From CAMTWZ01 sp964412365 (GTDB lineage Bacteria; Bacteroidota; Rhodothermia; Balneolales; HLUCCA01): a stretch of DNA of 43,729 nucleotides. The notes under the pieces are model-generated. The model ran no database searches and was not told the origin of the DNA. It saw only the letters and a list, made by a program, of their open reading frames with translations. The stretch is from NCBI GenBank assembly GCA_964412365.1, contig CAYPOI010000014.1, positions 1-43,729 of the forward strand, read 5' to 3'. Positions 18,781 through 28,713 of the stretch are shown here, in pieces (position 1 is the first letter of the stretch; each line of letters starts with the position of its first letter). The position numbers were made by a program, and so were the translations under genes.

Positions 18781-21070
18781 ATGAGATCGTTGCTATTTAT
18801 CGGCCTAGCCGTCGCACTTGCGGCATGCGCCACACCGGCCCAAACCACCAAAACTCCGCCAGCGTCCGCTTCTGCGACGCCAGCCACACCAAGGGCAAAA
18901 ACCTACTCGTCTGTCATTCCAAGAACAGCGGAAACGATGGATGGACTCTTCAAAGTCCACAAAGTCGGTTCAAAGCTCTTCTTCGAAATTCCAAAATCGG
19001 AATTGGACAAAGAAATGCTGATGGTCAGCCGTATCGCGGCGGTTCAAGTGAACCAAGGTTATGGCGGTCAGCAGACGGGTAATTACCTGATTCGCTGGAC
19101 CCAAGACCAGAACAAAATCCTGCTTCGCGCGATCAGCACGCAGATTTCAGCGGATTCAACCAAAGCCGTGTATCAAACGGTGAGAGCGGCGAATTTCGAA
19201 TCCATCATCGCGGCTTTCGACATCGAAGTCTACAATTCGGATTCATCCGCGGTTGTGATCGATGTGACCTCCCTCTACACGACGGATGTGGCCGAGCTAT
19301 CGCCACGTCGTCGCTACCAAGGACGTCGCCTGGATCCGCGAGACGAATCCATTGACCGTATCCGTGTTGATGAACCACAGCATGCTCAAAGTGCCGGAAG
19401 TGCCGATGCGCCCCCGTCTGCTCGATGAGCGTGTGGGTTATTTCTCCGTTGGAACCATCGATTACAGCAGCGATGAGCATTTTTCGGAAGCGGTTCGATA
19501 CATCACCCGTTGGAGACTCGACAAGAAGGACCCGAACGCTGCCGTTTCGGACCCTATCAAGCCGATCACCTTCCATGTGGATGCGGGCACACCGGAGTGG
19601 TTGGTCCCCTATGTGATCAAAGGCATTGAAGATTGGCAGGTTGCGTTCGAGCAAGCCGGATTCAGCAATGCGATCATCGGCAAACGCGCCCCTACGCCAG
19701 AAGAAGACCCGGAATTCAGCCCGGAAGACATCCGATATCCGATGATCCGTTGGGTTCCATCGACCATCCAGAACGCGATGGGCCCGCATAACAACGATCC
19801 TCGTACCGGCGAAATCATTTCGTCGTCCATCCTGATGTACCACAACGTGATGAATCTGCTCAGAAACTGGTATTTCATTCAAGCGTCGCCCGCCGATTTC
19901 TCAGCCCGCAAACTTCCGTTCAACGATGAGCTGATGGGAGAATTGGTGCGTTATGTGGTGGCACATGAAGTGGGTCACACGCTCGGATTGCCGCACAACA
20001 TGAAATCCAGTGCCTCGGTACCGGTCGACAGTCTGCGTAGCCCGACATTCACCCGCAAGTATGGAACAACTCCATCCATGATGGATTATGCGCGGAACAA
20101 CTACGTGGCCCAGCCAGGCGATGATGTTCACATGGTTCCGATCGTGTCGATCTACGACAAATATTCCATCGAATGGGGATACAAGCCGCTTCCTGAAGCG
20201 ACCAGCCCGCAAGATGAGAAGCGTTTCTTGGAGCCGATGGTACGTATGCAAGACACCAACCCGATGCTTCGTTTCGGTAACCCGTCGAATGTCGATCCCT
20301 CGCAGCTGACGGAAGCGCTCGGAGACGACGCCGTGAAAGCGAGCACCTACGGCATGCGGAATCTGGAAACCATCATGGGCTACTTGTTGGATGCGACCAC
20401 CACCGAAGGTGAGAATTATTCCCTCCTGAATGAAATGCATGGTCAAGTGATCGCGCAACGCGTTCGTTACCTCAATCATGTGGTGACGGTGGTCGGCGGC
20501 GTCTATACTCACCAGAAGCGTGTTGGCCAAGCAGGGGACATCTTCATTCCGATCGATCGCGCCAAACAAGTGGAAGCGATGAACTACCTGATTACGGAAG
20601 GCTTCGCAACCCCGACCTGGTTGCTGGATACCACGATCCTTCGTTTGATCGAGCCATCTGGCGTGAGCGATCGAGTGTTGGCCAGCCAGCGCAGTGTGCT
20701 GAACAACTTGCTTCAAGACAGCCGCCTCACCCGCATGGCTGAGCTGGAAGCCCTGCATTCGGCCGCATCCGTCTACAAAGTGACGGACATGCTGTCTGAC
20801 TTGCGCAAAGGTGTTTGGAGCGAGCTGGAGTCGCGTAATGTGGCGATCGACCTGTACCGCCGAAACCTGCAGCGTGCGTATGTCGACATCATGGCGGCTC
20901 GGTTGACCTCGGACGGATTGAGCGGCGAATCACGCGCCCTGATCCGTGGCAATCTCCGCGATCTGAGCCGTTCGATCGATCAATCGATCAGCCGCTCGCG
21001 CGAAGACGCCACTCGTTACCACCTGGAAGACATCAAAGCGGAATTGACCCGCGTTCTGGATCCTAAATAG
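18781..21070 (+). pseudogene. Zinc metalloprotease lipoprotein (DUF5118-DUF5117-DUF4953 type), frame broken with internal loss
   Basis: The N-terminal part starts at ATG 18781 (lipoprotein signal MRSLLFIGLAVALAACATP, lipobox LAAC) and covers a DUF5118-like region (GLFKVHKVGSKLFFEIPKSE) and the first part of DUF5117 up to YQGRRLDP (ends 19338). The rest continues in a different frame from NPLTVSVLMNHSM (from 19346) to 21070, including DUF4953 with the zinc motif VAHEVGHTLGLPHN (about codon 394) and a likely third ligand in the following region. From my recollection of intact relatives, about 35-40 residues normally lie between RRLDP and the NPLTV-like strand, so both a frame change and a short deletion are present. 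With N gaps nearby, an assembly collapse is as likely as a real mutation. The 3' end overlaps the convergent M48 gene by 8 bp. Confidence 0.8.
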
Positions 21071-22538
21071 GGATCTTGATCTTCGTACCGGCCGGGATCA
21101 CATCATCCAAGAACACTTGGTTCATGATGGCGATCTCGTCCGGTGTGACGGTCAACGGCATCGGATTCGGTAAGAAACTGCTGAATGTGCCCTGTCTTGT
21201 TGTCGTGATCACCCGAAGCCGCGTAGGTTTCACATTCAGATGGGTCTGATTCGTCAACACGGCGAATGCGCCTGTCGCACTGCTGAACGCGCTCTGATAG
21301 GCAGAGAAGTCCGTTTTCAACGAATAACCGACAAAACGGTACAGGTTCGATCCTTGCTTGAGTGCGACGATATAGAAGTTGTAGGGCGTTCCTTTGTCGT
21401 CTTTCACTTCCGCAATCATGCGATACGCTCCGAATTGCGAGCCGGAAACCGCTTGGCGATCCAAAACGGTCACGCCCTCTTGGTTACCGATTTGGTCGAC
21501 CGCTTCCGCCGGTGTGGACACATCCGATACCATGCTGAACTGCATCACCGCTTTTTGATTGGCTTCCACCATCACAACGGCGCTTTTTCCGTTCTGAACG
21601 CGCCAGCCGCTGGGCACACCGAATTGGAATTTCAGGTCGGGATGAATGAACATACCATCTTTCACGAAGCCTTCACGTGGATTTTCTCCGACCATGATGC
21701 CGTCGATGGCAGCGAGATAGCGATCCCGTGCGATGGTTTCCTGAGCATAACCCTGCTCTTTGAATCGATCGGAACGACGTTTGATGTCGATTTCACGATC
21801 ACCTGGATCCGGGTGGGAGGAGAGGTGGGTCGGAATCCGTTGTCCGCTGGCTGCGGATATGCGTTTCAGACTGGTGAAGAATTTCGATCCTTCTGCGGCG
21901 AGATACCCTGCACGAGCGGCATATTCAACACCGAGGCGATCGGATTCACTTTCCGCATCGCGGCTGTAGCTCAAAAACAGAAGTTGTGCCGCGCCGCTTC
22001 CCAATTCCATCACTTGTGCTCCGCCACTTCCCAATACGGTTTCGGTAAGCACAGCGCCACCGATCACCAACAAACTACCTGCGGACTGGGTGAGCGCTTG
22101 TTGTGAGGCATGACGTGCCGCCACATGGCCCACTTCATGTCCGAGTACCATGGCCAACTGCGCCTCATTTTCCAAATGGGCCAACAAGCCGCGGGTGACG
22201 TAATTGTACCCGCCTGGAAGGGCGAACGCGTTCACGACGGGAGAATCCAGCACTCGGAAGGTGAATTCCGTGTTTTTGAACATGGCTTTGGTGTCGTCGC
22301 GACGCAAATGGCTTTCCGCCAACACCTCATTGCCCACGCGCACCACATACGCGGTCATCTCCGCATCATCCAGGAGTCCGAATTCAGCGACGATCTGGGG
22401 ATCATATTCTTTCCCCATCTTCACTTCATCGGCCCAGGAATACGCATAGGCACGTTTGGTTCCGGAAACCGGACTTTCCTGCAACGAGACGCAGCTCGAG
22501 ATCAGGAGGAATAGCAGGATGTAGCGGGTATGTTTCAT
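21063..22538 (-). CDS. M48 family zinc metalloprotease, lipoprotein
   Basis: A 491-residue lipoprotein. The start is ATG 22538, where MKHTRYILLFLLISSCVSLQ forms a lipoprotein signal with lipobox ISSC; the frame is open further upstream but only as overlap with the M28 gene. The M48 domain shows YNYVTRGLLAHLENEAQLA, the catalytic MVLGHEVGHVAARHAS (HEVGH) near residue 136, and the third ligand in RDAESESDRLGVEYAA. The C-terminal half has a PsbP/DUF-like region (FGVPSGWRVQNGKSAV) and ends with a LysM-like segment (MNQVFLDDVIPAGTKIKIP), suggesting contact with peptidoglycan. Relatives such as BepA/LoiP act in outer-membrane protein quality control. It is the last gene of the amidase-M28-M48 operon, starting one base after the M28 stop. 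Confidence 0.92.
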   Translation of the reverse strand: MKHTRYILLFLLISSCVSLQESPVSGTKRAYAYSWADEVKMGKEYDPQIVAEFGLLDDAEMTAYVVRVGNEVLAESHLRRDDTKAMFKNTEFTFRVLDSPVVNAFALPGGYNYVTRGLLAHLENEAQLAMVLGHEVGHVAARHASQQALTQSAGSLLVIGGAVLTETVLGSGGAQVMELGSGAAQLLFLSYSRDAESESDRLGVEYAARAGYLAAEGSKFFTSLKRISAASGQRIPTHLSSHPDPGDREIDIKRRSDRFKEQGYAQETIARDRYLAAIDGIMVGENPREGFVKDGMFIHPDLKFQFGVPSGWRVQNGKSAVVMVEANQKAVMQFSMVSDVSTPAEAVDQIGNQEGVTVLDRQAVSGSQFGAYRMIAEVKDDKGTPYNFYIVALKQGSNLYRFVGYSLKTDFSAYQSAFSSATGAFAVLTNQTHLNVKPTRLRVITTTRQGTFSSFLPNPMPLTVTPDEIAIMNQVFLDDVIPAGTKIKIPI

Positions 22539-22539
22539 A

Positions 22540-23955
22540 TCAGTCTTGGTTATAGAGTCGGTTGAAAGCGGGTTCATAAGGATCGCCGGATGTCCATGTG
22601 ATATTTTCCGGGGCATCCGCGATCAGGCGGGTGGCATGCACGAAAACAGACACGTATTTGTGCAGATAGTCGAAATCGAAGTTCTCATCGGCTTGATCGC
22701 CCGAACGATGGTAATATTTCATGAGTTCATCGCCGAATTCGGTGAATCCAGCCGTGAAGGTCGGAGCGGGGATGCCGACCCGCGCGAAATTCACATTATC
22801 CGACCGATTGAATAACCCTTGTTCTCCGGCTGGATCGTCCCAAATCCGCAGATTGAACGCTGCAGCTGCTTTTTTATAATGAGTGGATGCGGATGTTCGT
22901 TCCAATCCGATCACCGTCACGGCATCGGTCACATTGTACCCGGCTCCATCGATATTCGAGACATAGACGGTCTGTTTGAGAGGAATGATGGGATTTTCGG
23001 TGTAATACCGACTTCCGATCAATCCGATTTCTTCCGCACTCACAGGAAGGATGATGACCGAGCGCTTGGTCGGGACCTTCGAAAAGGCTTCGGCGGCATG
23101 CAGCATTGCTACAACACCCATGGCATTGTCGCGTGCACCGTTGAAAATGGTGTCGGTGGTTGTGACTGCCGTTCTGCGCGCCCCGACATGGTCGTAATGC
23201 GCCATGAGAAGCACATAATCGTTCTTCAGAATCGGATCGCTGCCTTCGATGATGCCCACAACGTTCTGGGTGTTCATTTCGCCCGTCGTGATGCCAGGAG
23301 TTTGGATGTGGATGTCGCCACTGGAGAACGCTCCGGCCGCATCCGCGATGATGTGGATGAAATCGATGGCAGGAGTGAGGCTGTTCGAATTGCGCAGGAA
23401 AGAGGCGAGTCGGGATGGGGTCGGATCACCACTCATCCATTGCACCAATCCCAATGCTCCGGCGGATGCGAGTTGCGCCCGAATCCGATTCGCTGCGGCA
23501 AATCGTGATTGAAACGAACCTTCGGTCGGAAATGGCACGACAATGACTTTTCCTTTCACATCCGCAGTCGCCAACGTGGAATCACTCAGGTTCGGGAGAT
23601 GCAAAGCACTGAAGGTTTGATCGGTTTTAGCGCCGCTCAGTACAGCGACCGATGTGTTCGCCGCATCCGCTCCGACTTGGCGAATCGAACCGATTTCCGT
23701 CGCGCTGGTCTGATGGATAGTGAACGGCTGATAGTAGTTACCGGTCTGCGGATTCGGTTTGAGTCCGTATGCCTCGAAATGTCGTGCGATGTACGCCGCG
23801 GCCGAATCCAAGCCGGGTTCACCCGTCATCCGACCCAATAATTCATCCGATGCCAAATACATGATTTGTTCACGGCTTTTAGCCGCATCGAAACCGAATT
23901 CAGGCAAACTCGCTGGCGGAGTTTGAAATAGAAGGAGAAGAAGAACGAACATCAT
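22540..23955 (-). CDS. M28 family aminopeptidase, exported
   Basis: A 471-residue exported zinc peptidase with a short hydrophobic N-terminus (MMFVLLLLLFQTPPAS). The catalytic domain is interrupted by a PA-like insert (about 90-220). Metal and catalytic residues can be placed: LMAHYDHVGA (His and Asp), NGARDNAMGVV (bridging Asp), VSAEEIGLIGSRYY (general base Glu plus ligand), NIDGAG, and YYHRSGDQADENFD (late His). All five typical ligands seem present, so it should be active on N-terminal residues of peptides in the periplasm or outside. It overlaps the upstream amidase stop by four bases (ATGA), and the M48 gene follows after one base. Confidence 0.93.
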   Translation of the reverse strand: MMFVLLLLLFQTPPASLPEFGFDAAKSREQIMYLASDELLGRMTGEPGLDSAAAYIARHFEAYGLKPNPQTGNYYQPFTIHQTSATEIGSIRQVGADAANTSVAVLSGAKTDQTFSALHLPNLSDSTLATADVKGKVIVVPFPTEGSFQSRFAAANRIRAQLASAGALGLVQWMSGDPTPSRLASFLRNSNSLTPAIDFIHIIADAAGAFSSGDIHIQTPGITTGEMNTQNVVGIIEGSDPILKNDYVLLMAHYDHVGARRTAVTTTDTIFNGARDNAMGVVAMLHAAEAFSKVPTKRSVIILPVSAEEIGLIGSRYYTENPIIPLKQTVYVSNIDGAGYNVTDAVTVIGLERTSASTHYKKAAAAFNLRIWDDPAGEQGLFNRSDNVNFARVGIPAPTFTAGFTEFGDELMKYYHRSGDQADENFDFDYLHKYVSVFVHATRLIADAPENITWTSGDPYEPAFNRLYNQD

Positions 23956-25556
23956 GGATTAACTGAAAACAATGGCGGTTGTTGTGTATGGAAGGAAGTT
24001 GCTGTTTGCCAGACCATCGACGCACGGATCAACGTGGCTTCGTCGAATAGTTTTCCGACAAAGGTGATGGATCCGTTTTCGGTAGGCATCACCACGGCCG
24101 GGTGACCGGTGAGGTTGGTCAGCAGGAGTTGATCGCCCGCGAAACTCGGTACAACGACCACATCCACATTCGCCAACGCGATATGGGTTTGCTCGATGAG
24201 CCGTGTGCGAAGACGGTTGGCTTGGATGTAATCGACCGCTGAAATGAAGCGTCCCGCACGGAACACGTTCGGCCAAGCATTGCGAACCTGGCGCACCATG
24301 AGGTCGTCACGATCGCTCAACGTAAGATCTTCGAATGCGGATGCTGCCTCGGCGCTGAGTATAATCGACAACGGCTCGATATTCATGTCCGGAAAGGTGA
24401 CCGGAACCAGTTCGATCCCCTGATTCCGAATCGCATCCAATAGGTATTGATCGTCTTCCTCAAACCAGGCTTCCACATACCCGAATCGGATGGTGGCCAG
24501 TGAACGGGTCGCATCAAAATTGAAGGAGGCATCGATCACGGTGCGGTCATAGCCGTCGGTTCCGCGGATCACATCGAAAATGATGGCGCAATCCTGCGCA
24601 TCGCGGCAAATCGGCCCCAGCTTATCCATGCTCCAGCTTAATGGCATCGCTCCGTGGCGACTCACACGCCCGAATGTGGGACGGAGTCCGGTGATTCGTG
24701 TTCGGGTGGATGGGGAAACAATGGAACCCCAGGTTTCACTGCCGATTGCGAAGGGGAGGAGTCCGGCCGAAACTGTCGAGGTCGATCCAGCCGACGACCC
24801 GCTACTGCCTTGCTCCAGATTCCAGGGGTTTTTCGTCATCCCGCCGAACCAGACATCGCCCCATGCCAAGGCGCCCAATGTCGTTTTTGCGACCAATATC
24901 GCACCGGCCGCATCCAGCTTAGCAATGACCGTCGCGGTTTGTTCAATACGCTGATCTTTGTAAGGTGTCGCGCCCCAGGTTGTGGGATGTCCGGGGTATG
25001 CCAACAGATCTTTCGCGCCGTAAGGGATTCCATGCAGAGGTCCGCGGTATCGACCCGATGCGATCTCGGCATCGGCCAGGCGCGCTTTCTCCAACGCTTC
25101 GGCCTCCAACAAGGTGATGACAGCCAACAACTGCGGATCATGACGTTTGATACGGTCGATGAACATCCGTGTAAGCTCTTCGGATGTGATCTGACGCGTG
25201 CGGATGCGTTCCGCCAATTTACTCACAGGCTCGAAAGCGAGGGTTTCAAGATTCTCGGGTCGCGCTCCAGCCTCAGGCAGCATATAACGGATGGGGGATT
25301 GACGCTGATCCGGGTAAAAACCCGCTGGCAATGGATTGAAAATCATCGCAGGAGCCTCAGCATGCGTCACAGACAAGGCCCGCATCGCATAGACCAGATC
25401 GCGTTGTTCGCGCACATCCAGAAGCATGGAATCACGTTCGGCGTCTGTGAATTGAAGCCCGAGCACGCGCTCGGCCGATTTAAGGGATTTCGTGTCGATT
25501 TCGGACGAACATGCCGCCAAAATCAGCACCAATGATGCGTAGAGGATAGGTTTCAT
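23952..25556 (-). CDS. Amidase signature family lipoprotein
   Basis: A 534-residue lipoprotein. ATG 25556 is chosen because MKPILYASLVLILAACSSEI gives a clean lipobox (LAAC); the frame extends 20 codons further upstream without support. The amidase signature core includes IPYGAKDLLAYPGHPTTWGA with the catalytic Lys, LEQGSSGSSAGSTSTVSAGL with the cis-Ser, and FAIGSETWGSIVSPS with the nucleophile Ser. The usual GSDTGGSIR is here GSETWGSIV, a Trp replacing Gly and no Arg, a variant that may alter the oxyanion region. Substrate is unknown; cell-envelope location suggests peptide or cell-wall amides. It is the first gene of an operon with two peptidases. Confidence 0.92.
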   Translation of the reverse strand: MKPILYASLVLILAACSSEIDTKSLKSAERVLGLQFTDAERDSMLLDVREQRDLVYAMRALSVTHAEAPAMIFNPLPAGFYPDQRQSPIRYMLPEAGARPENLETLAFEPVSKLAERIRTRQITSEELTRMFIDRIKRHDPQLLAVITLLEAEALEKARLADAEIASGRYRGPLHGIPYGAKDLLAYPGHPTTWGATPYKDQRIEQTATVIAKLDAAGAILVAKTTLGALAWGDVWFGGMTKNPWNLEQGSSGSSAGSTSTVSAGLLPFAIGSETWGSIVSPSTRTRITGLRPTFGRVSRHGAMPLSWSMDKLGPICRDAQDCAIIFDVIRGTDGYDRTVIDASFNFDATRSLATIRFGYVEAWFEEDDQYLLDAIRNQGIELVPVTFPDMNIEPLSIILSAEAASAFEDLTLSDRDDLMVRQVRNAWPNVFRAGRFISAVDYIQANRLRTRLIEQTHIALANVDVVVVPSFAGDQLLLTNLTGHPAVVMPTENGSITFVGKLFDEATLIRASMVWQTATSFHTQQPPLFSVNP

Positions 25557-25629
25557 AGGATGTGGATAAGAAGTCGACAAGTTAATTTGTTTTGGCGGAT
25601 GGATGACCCGTATCATGAAGATAACGACA

Positions 25630-25805
25630 CGGGTCGTGGTTCCGCTTCGGCGGATGAAAAGGGAACCTCGTTCAATTCGAGGGCTGTACCCGCAACTGTA
25701 CGTTCCAATGTCTTGCTAAGCATCCTTTAGCCACTGTGCCGACATCATCGGCATGGGAAGGCCGCCCAAGCAAGGGAACAAGCCAGGAGACCTGCCACAC
25801 CAGAT
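25630..25805 (+). ncRNA. Cobalamin (adenosylcobalamin) riboswitch
   Basis: The conserved cobalamin aptamer blocks appear in order: GATGAAAAGGGAACC (25653-25667), GCTGTACCCGCAACTGTA (25683-25700), AGCCACTGTG (25729-25738), GGGAAGGCC (25755-25763) and the B12 box AGCCAGGAGACCTGCC (25781-25796). A short closing stem GTGG (25636-25639) / CCAC (25795-25798) fits P1. Upstream, GACCCGT (25605-25611) and ACGGGTC (25629-25635) form an extra hairpin. It lies 40 bases before a BtuB-like gene, so binding of cobalamin should lower uptake. Confidence 0.96.
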
Positions 25806-25817
25806 CCGTTGCCGTCA

Positions 25818-25837
25818 TCCTTTCGGGATTAAAAGGA
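25818..25837 (+). promoter_or_regulatory. Probable SD-sequestering hairpin of the cobalamin riboswitch
   Basis: TCCTTT (25818-25823) can pair with AAAGGA (25832-25837). The right arm contains AAAAGGA, a good Shine-Dalgarno sequence eight bases before the ATG at 25846. No U-tract follows. This points to translational control: ligand binding would favour hiding the ribosome-binding site. Confidence 0.55.
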
Positions 25838-25845
25838 CTGACGAA

Positions 25846-27666
25846 ATGAGACCTATTTCCTACACCTACCTTCTTTACTGGCTTTTGCTGCCTCTTGCTG
25901 TCAACGCACAAGCAGGAGATACCCTGTTGTTGCCTGAAGTCCGCATTTCCGATGTGCGCCTCGGCCGGCCCGATTCGCTGATGTCCTACCACATCACGCG
26001 AATCCCCATCCATAGGACATCTGCCGGACTAACCTTAGGGGACGTTATCGCAAGAAACGGTGCCGGCATCCGCGGATACGGACCCGGTGTGCTGCAAACC
26101 GTGGCGTTTCGTGGCTTCGCCGCATCGCAAACACAAGCTCTGTATAACGGATGGGCGCTGAATCATGGGATGGTGGGTGTGACGGATCTTTCCCTGTATC
26201 CGGCGTTTCTGATGTCGGATGTGGTCCTGCATAAAGGCGGAGGAAGTTCTGAATATGGGAACGCAGCGATTGGTGGCGTCATCGAGCTGAATCCGATCGC
26301 ATCCGGTCAGACCGTACTGCATAGTGGGGTTGGCAGCGCCTCTAGCTATACCGTTGGTGCGAAAACAGCCTTTTCACGACATGGATGGGATATGGCTGCA
26401 GGAGTGTTTCATCGCAAAGCAGAGAACGATTATTTATATAAGGATGTGTTTCGGTTTCCCATCATCGAGCGGAGGCGGGAGAATACCGCCAATGAACTGA
26501 CCTCGTTGATGGTGTCGTTCAGAAAAGAGGAACGAAACCGCATTCAGCATTTTGCGACGTGGTTCACGGATGCCGATAGCGAAATCCCCGGACCCATTTC
26601 TGCGGGAACGAGTCGGGCCACTCAAAAAGACCGAATCATTCGGCAAACGTTTGGATCGTCTCAACGCGTCGGACACGGATGGATGGGCGCCGATGCCACG
26701 GTTTTCGCGCAGCAATTGGATTATCTGGATCCGGATAATGACATCGAAAGCTTATCCACGATATCGATGGGCGGATTGCGCTTGTATTGGGTCATACCTG
26801 GAATCCGTGTTCAAGCAGAAAGCAGAGCGACAACGGTCACCTTCACCGAATATGATCCACCTAACCGATACGAAACATCCCTATCCGCGACCGTCGTCCG
26901 GGGTGGAGCCACAGGCTCGGCCCGCATCGATCATGATTCCTTTTACGGTTCGTTCTGGAGTGGCTCGCTGGGTTACCGCACGTCTCACCTGAGAGCGAAT
27001 CTCGCTCGTTCCTTCGGTGTGCCCACCTTCAATGATTTGTACTGGCCATTACTGGGAAATCCGGATCTGAGTCCGGAAACCGCCAATAAAGCTGAAATCG
27101 GAGTATTTGGAAGCCTTTTTTCTGTGGATGTGGATGTTCCACTGTTCATGGCCCGCATCAACGACGGCATCCAATGGATTCCGCAAAGCGACGGACGAGT
27201 ACGGCCGATGAACCTCCGCGAGGTGTCCACCTTTGGCGCGGAACCCAGCCTTCGGCATCGTGCCGATTTCGATGGAGTTGGCGTGGAAACAAGAATAGAG
27301 GCATCGTACATCCGCGCCCGATACACGAAAGAACGGTTTCCGGGCGATCAATCCGTGAACAAGCGGGTGGCCTATGTCCCCGAATGGCAAGCCGTGGCCG
27401 AAACCAATCTGAATTGGAAGGGATGGTCGTTCATGCCTAGCTACCGGTTTACCGGAGAGCGATTCACCACCGAAGACGAACGATTTCCCATGCAGGCAGT
27501 CGAATTATGGGAATTCTCTGCTGGATACACCAAGAACTGGAAAAAACTTTCAACAACATGGCTCTGGCGCTTGGACAATGCGCTGGATGTCGATTACTCA
27601 CTCATCCGTTGGTACCCGATGCCGGGTCGCCAACACACCTTCACCCTTCACATCACATTCCTATGA
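25846..27666 (+). CDS. btuB: BtuB-like TonB-dependent cobalamin receptor
   Basis: A 606-residue outer-membrane receptor with signal peptide (YLLYWLLLPLAVNAQ), a TonB-box-like TLLLPEVRISDVRL, a plug domain (about 45-160: LTLGDVIARNGAGIRGYGPG, FRGFAASQTQALYNGW, VLHKGGGSSEYGNAAIGGVI), and a barrel with the late LARSFGVPTFNDLYWPLLGN and NPDLSPETANKAEIGV signature of TonB receptors. The size is close to E. coli BtuB and far below SusC-type receptors. Ligand assignment rests on the cobalamin riboswitch directly upstream. ATG 25846 is chosen because it follows the SD AAAAGGA and starts the signal peptide; earlier in-frame codons lie in the riboswitch. The last bases overlap the BtuG-like gene (ATGA). 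Confidence 0.9.
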   Translation: MRPISYTYLLYWLLLPLAVNAQAGDTLLLPEVRISDVRLGRPDSLMSYHITRIPIHRTSAGLTLGDVIARNGAGIRGYGPGVLQTVAFRGFAASQTQALYNGWALNHGMVGVTDLSLYPAFLMSDVVLHKGGGSSEYGNAAIGGVIELNPIASGQTVLHSGVGSASSYTVGAKTAFSRHGWDMAAGVFHRKAENDYLYKDVFRFPIIERRRENTANELTSLMVSFRKEERNRIQHFATWFTDADSEIPGPISAGTSRATQKDRIIRQTFGSSQRVGHGWMGADATVFAQQLDYLDPDNDIESLSTISMGGLRLYWVIPGIRVQAESRATTVTFTEYDPPNRYETSLSATVVRGGATGSARIDHDSFYGSFWSGSLGYRTSHLRANLARSFGVPTFNDLYWPLLGNPDLSPETANKAEIGVFGSLFSVDVDVPLFMARINDGIQWIPQSDGRVRPMNLREVSTFGAEPSLRHRADFDGVGVETRIEASYIRARYTKERFPGDQSVNKRVAYVPEWQAVAETNLNWKGWSFMPSYRFTGERFTTEDERFPMQAVELWEFSAGYTKNWKKLSTTWLWRLDNALDVDYSLIRWYPMPGRQHTFTLHITFL

Positions 27667-28667
27667 AACACCTTTATTTGATCACAGCCCTGTTATTGCT
27701 CGCATCCTGCACCAAATCCACATCCGACAAAAAGGAGGGAAGCGGTGAACGTATCCTTGTTGTGAACCAGGGTGGCTTCAATCGAGGAGAAGGATCGATG
27801 AGCTTGGTTCAGCCCAAAACCAGAACCGTGACCGAAGATGTGTTCATCTCGAAGAATGGTCGTCCGCTGGGGGATATCGCTCAAAGCGTGACCGAGTTCG
27901 CCGGCAAGCTCTACATCGTGGTGAACAACAGCCATAAAGTGGAAGTGGTGGCCAGCGACGATTACCGGAGCCTGGGAACCATCGCAATTCCGAATAATGC
28001 GAGTCCGCGATATATGAGCGTCACCAATAACAACAGAGGCTACATTACCAATTTGTATTCGGATAGCGTGACCGTAGTGGATCTCACAACGTTGGCCGTT
28101 CTGAATCATATTTATGTGGGAGCCGGCACAGAAGGAAATGTGATTTCGAACGATACCGCATTCGTGGCCAAGAATCTGAATGCGGATTTCAGCAGCGCGA
28201 ATCAAATCGCCCTGATCCGCACGGGGACCGGAACTGTTGTGGCAAATTGGACGACAGGAACGGGGCCGACCCAGATCGCCGTGCACGGTTCGTATGTGAT
28301 CGTGAGCTGCACCGGTAGTTGGGGCGCGAATGATGGGGAGATCGTGGTACACAACCGAACCACAGGCGCGATCGTGCGTCGAATACCACTAAATACGTAT
28401 GCCGGCGGGTTCGCATTGGGTTCGGGAAACAATCTGTATGTGTTAGCCGACGGTGTGAAACAGGTGAATATCAGTACCGGAAGTACCACAAGCTTACTGA
28501 CCAAATCGTTCTACGCGATCGCCCATGATGGCGAACAATTATGGCTCACCGACGCGCTCAATTTCGCCCAAGCAGGCATGCTGTACCGCTATTCGGTGTC
28601 GGGTGCCGTAAGCGATAGTTTCCGTGTTGGCATCATTCCGGGCCAAATCTTTTTCCAACAAGAATAA
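27663..28667 (+). CDS. BtuG-like surface beta-propeller lipoprotein (YncE/DUF5074 type)
   Basis: A 334-residue lipoprotein: MKHLYLITALLLLASCTKS with lipobox LASC, then a seven-bladed-type propeller with YncE-like blades (VNQGGFNRGEGSMSLV; NNSHKVEVVASDDYRSLGTI; LYSDSVTVVDLTTLAVLNHI; GTGPTQIAVHGSYVIVSC; GEIVVHNRTTGAIVRRIP). It is translationally coupled to the BtuB-like gene (ATGA overlap) and shares the cobalamin riboswitch. In Bacteroides thetaiotaomicron the surface lipoprotein BtuG is such a propeller, encoded with BtuB and binding cobalamin very tightly. By fold, position and control this is probably the BtuG counterpart; the binding itself is inferred. The frame is open upstream within btuB but only as overlap. 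Confidence 0.8.
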   Translation: MKHLYLITALLLLASCTKSTSDKKEGSGERILVVNQGGFNRGEGSMSLVQPKTRTVTEDVFISKNGRPLGDIAQSVTEFAGKLYIVVNNSHKVEVVASDDYRSLGTIAIPNNASPRYMSVTNNNRGYITNLYSDSVTVVDLTTLAVLNHIYVGAGTEGNVISNDTAFVAKNLNADFSSANQIALIRTGTGTVVANWTTGTGPTQIAVHGSYVIVSCTGSWGANDGEIVVHNRTTGAIVRRIPLNTYAGGFALGSGNNLYVLADGVKQVNISTGSTTSLLTKSFYAIAHDGEQLWLTDALNFAQAGMLYRYSVSGAVSDSFRVGIIPGQIFFQQE

Positions 28668-28713
28668 GACAAAATATTGCATGATTTCTTGGATGCTGAT
28701 GTGATATAAAATG

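Noticed and set aside
25561..25569. A single TTATCCACA site (minus) before the amidase gene
   Set aside because: One isolated match is within chance expectation; only the cluster before nrdJ is above it.
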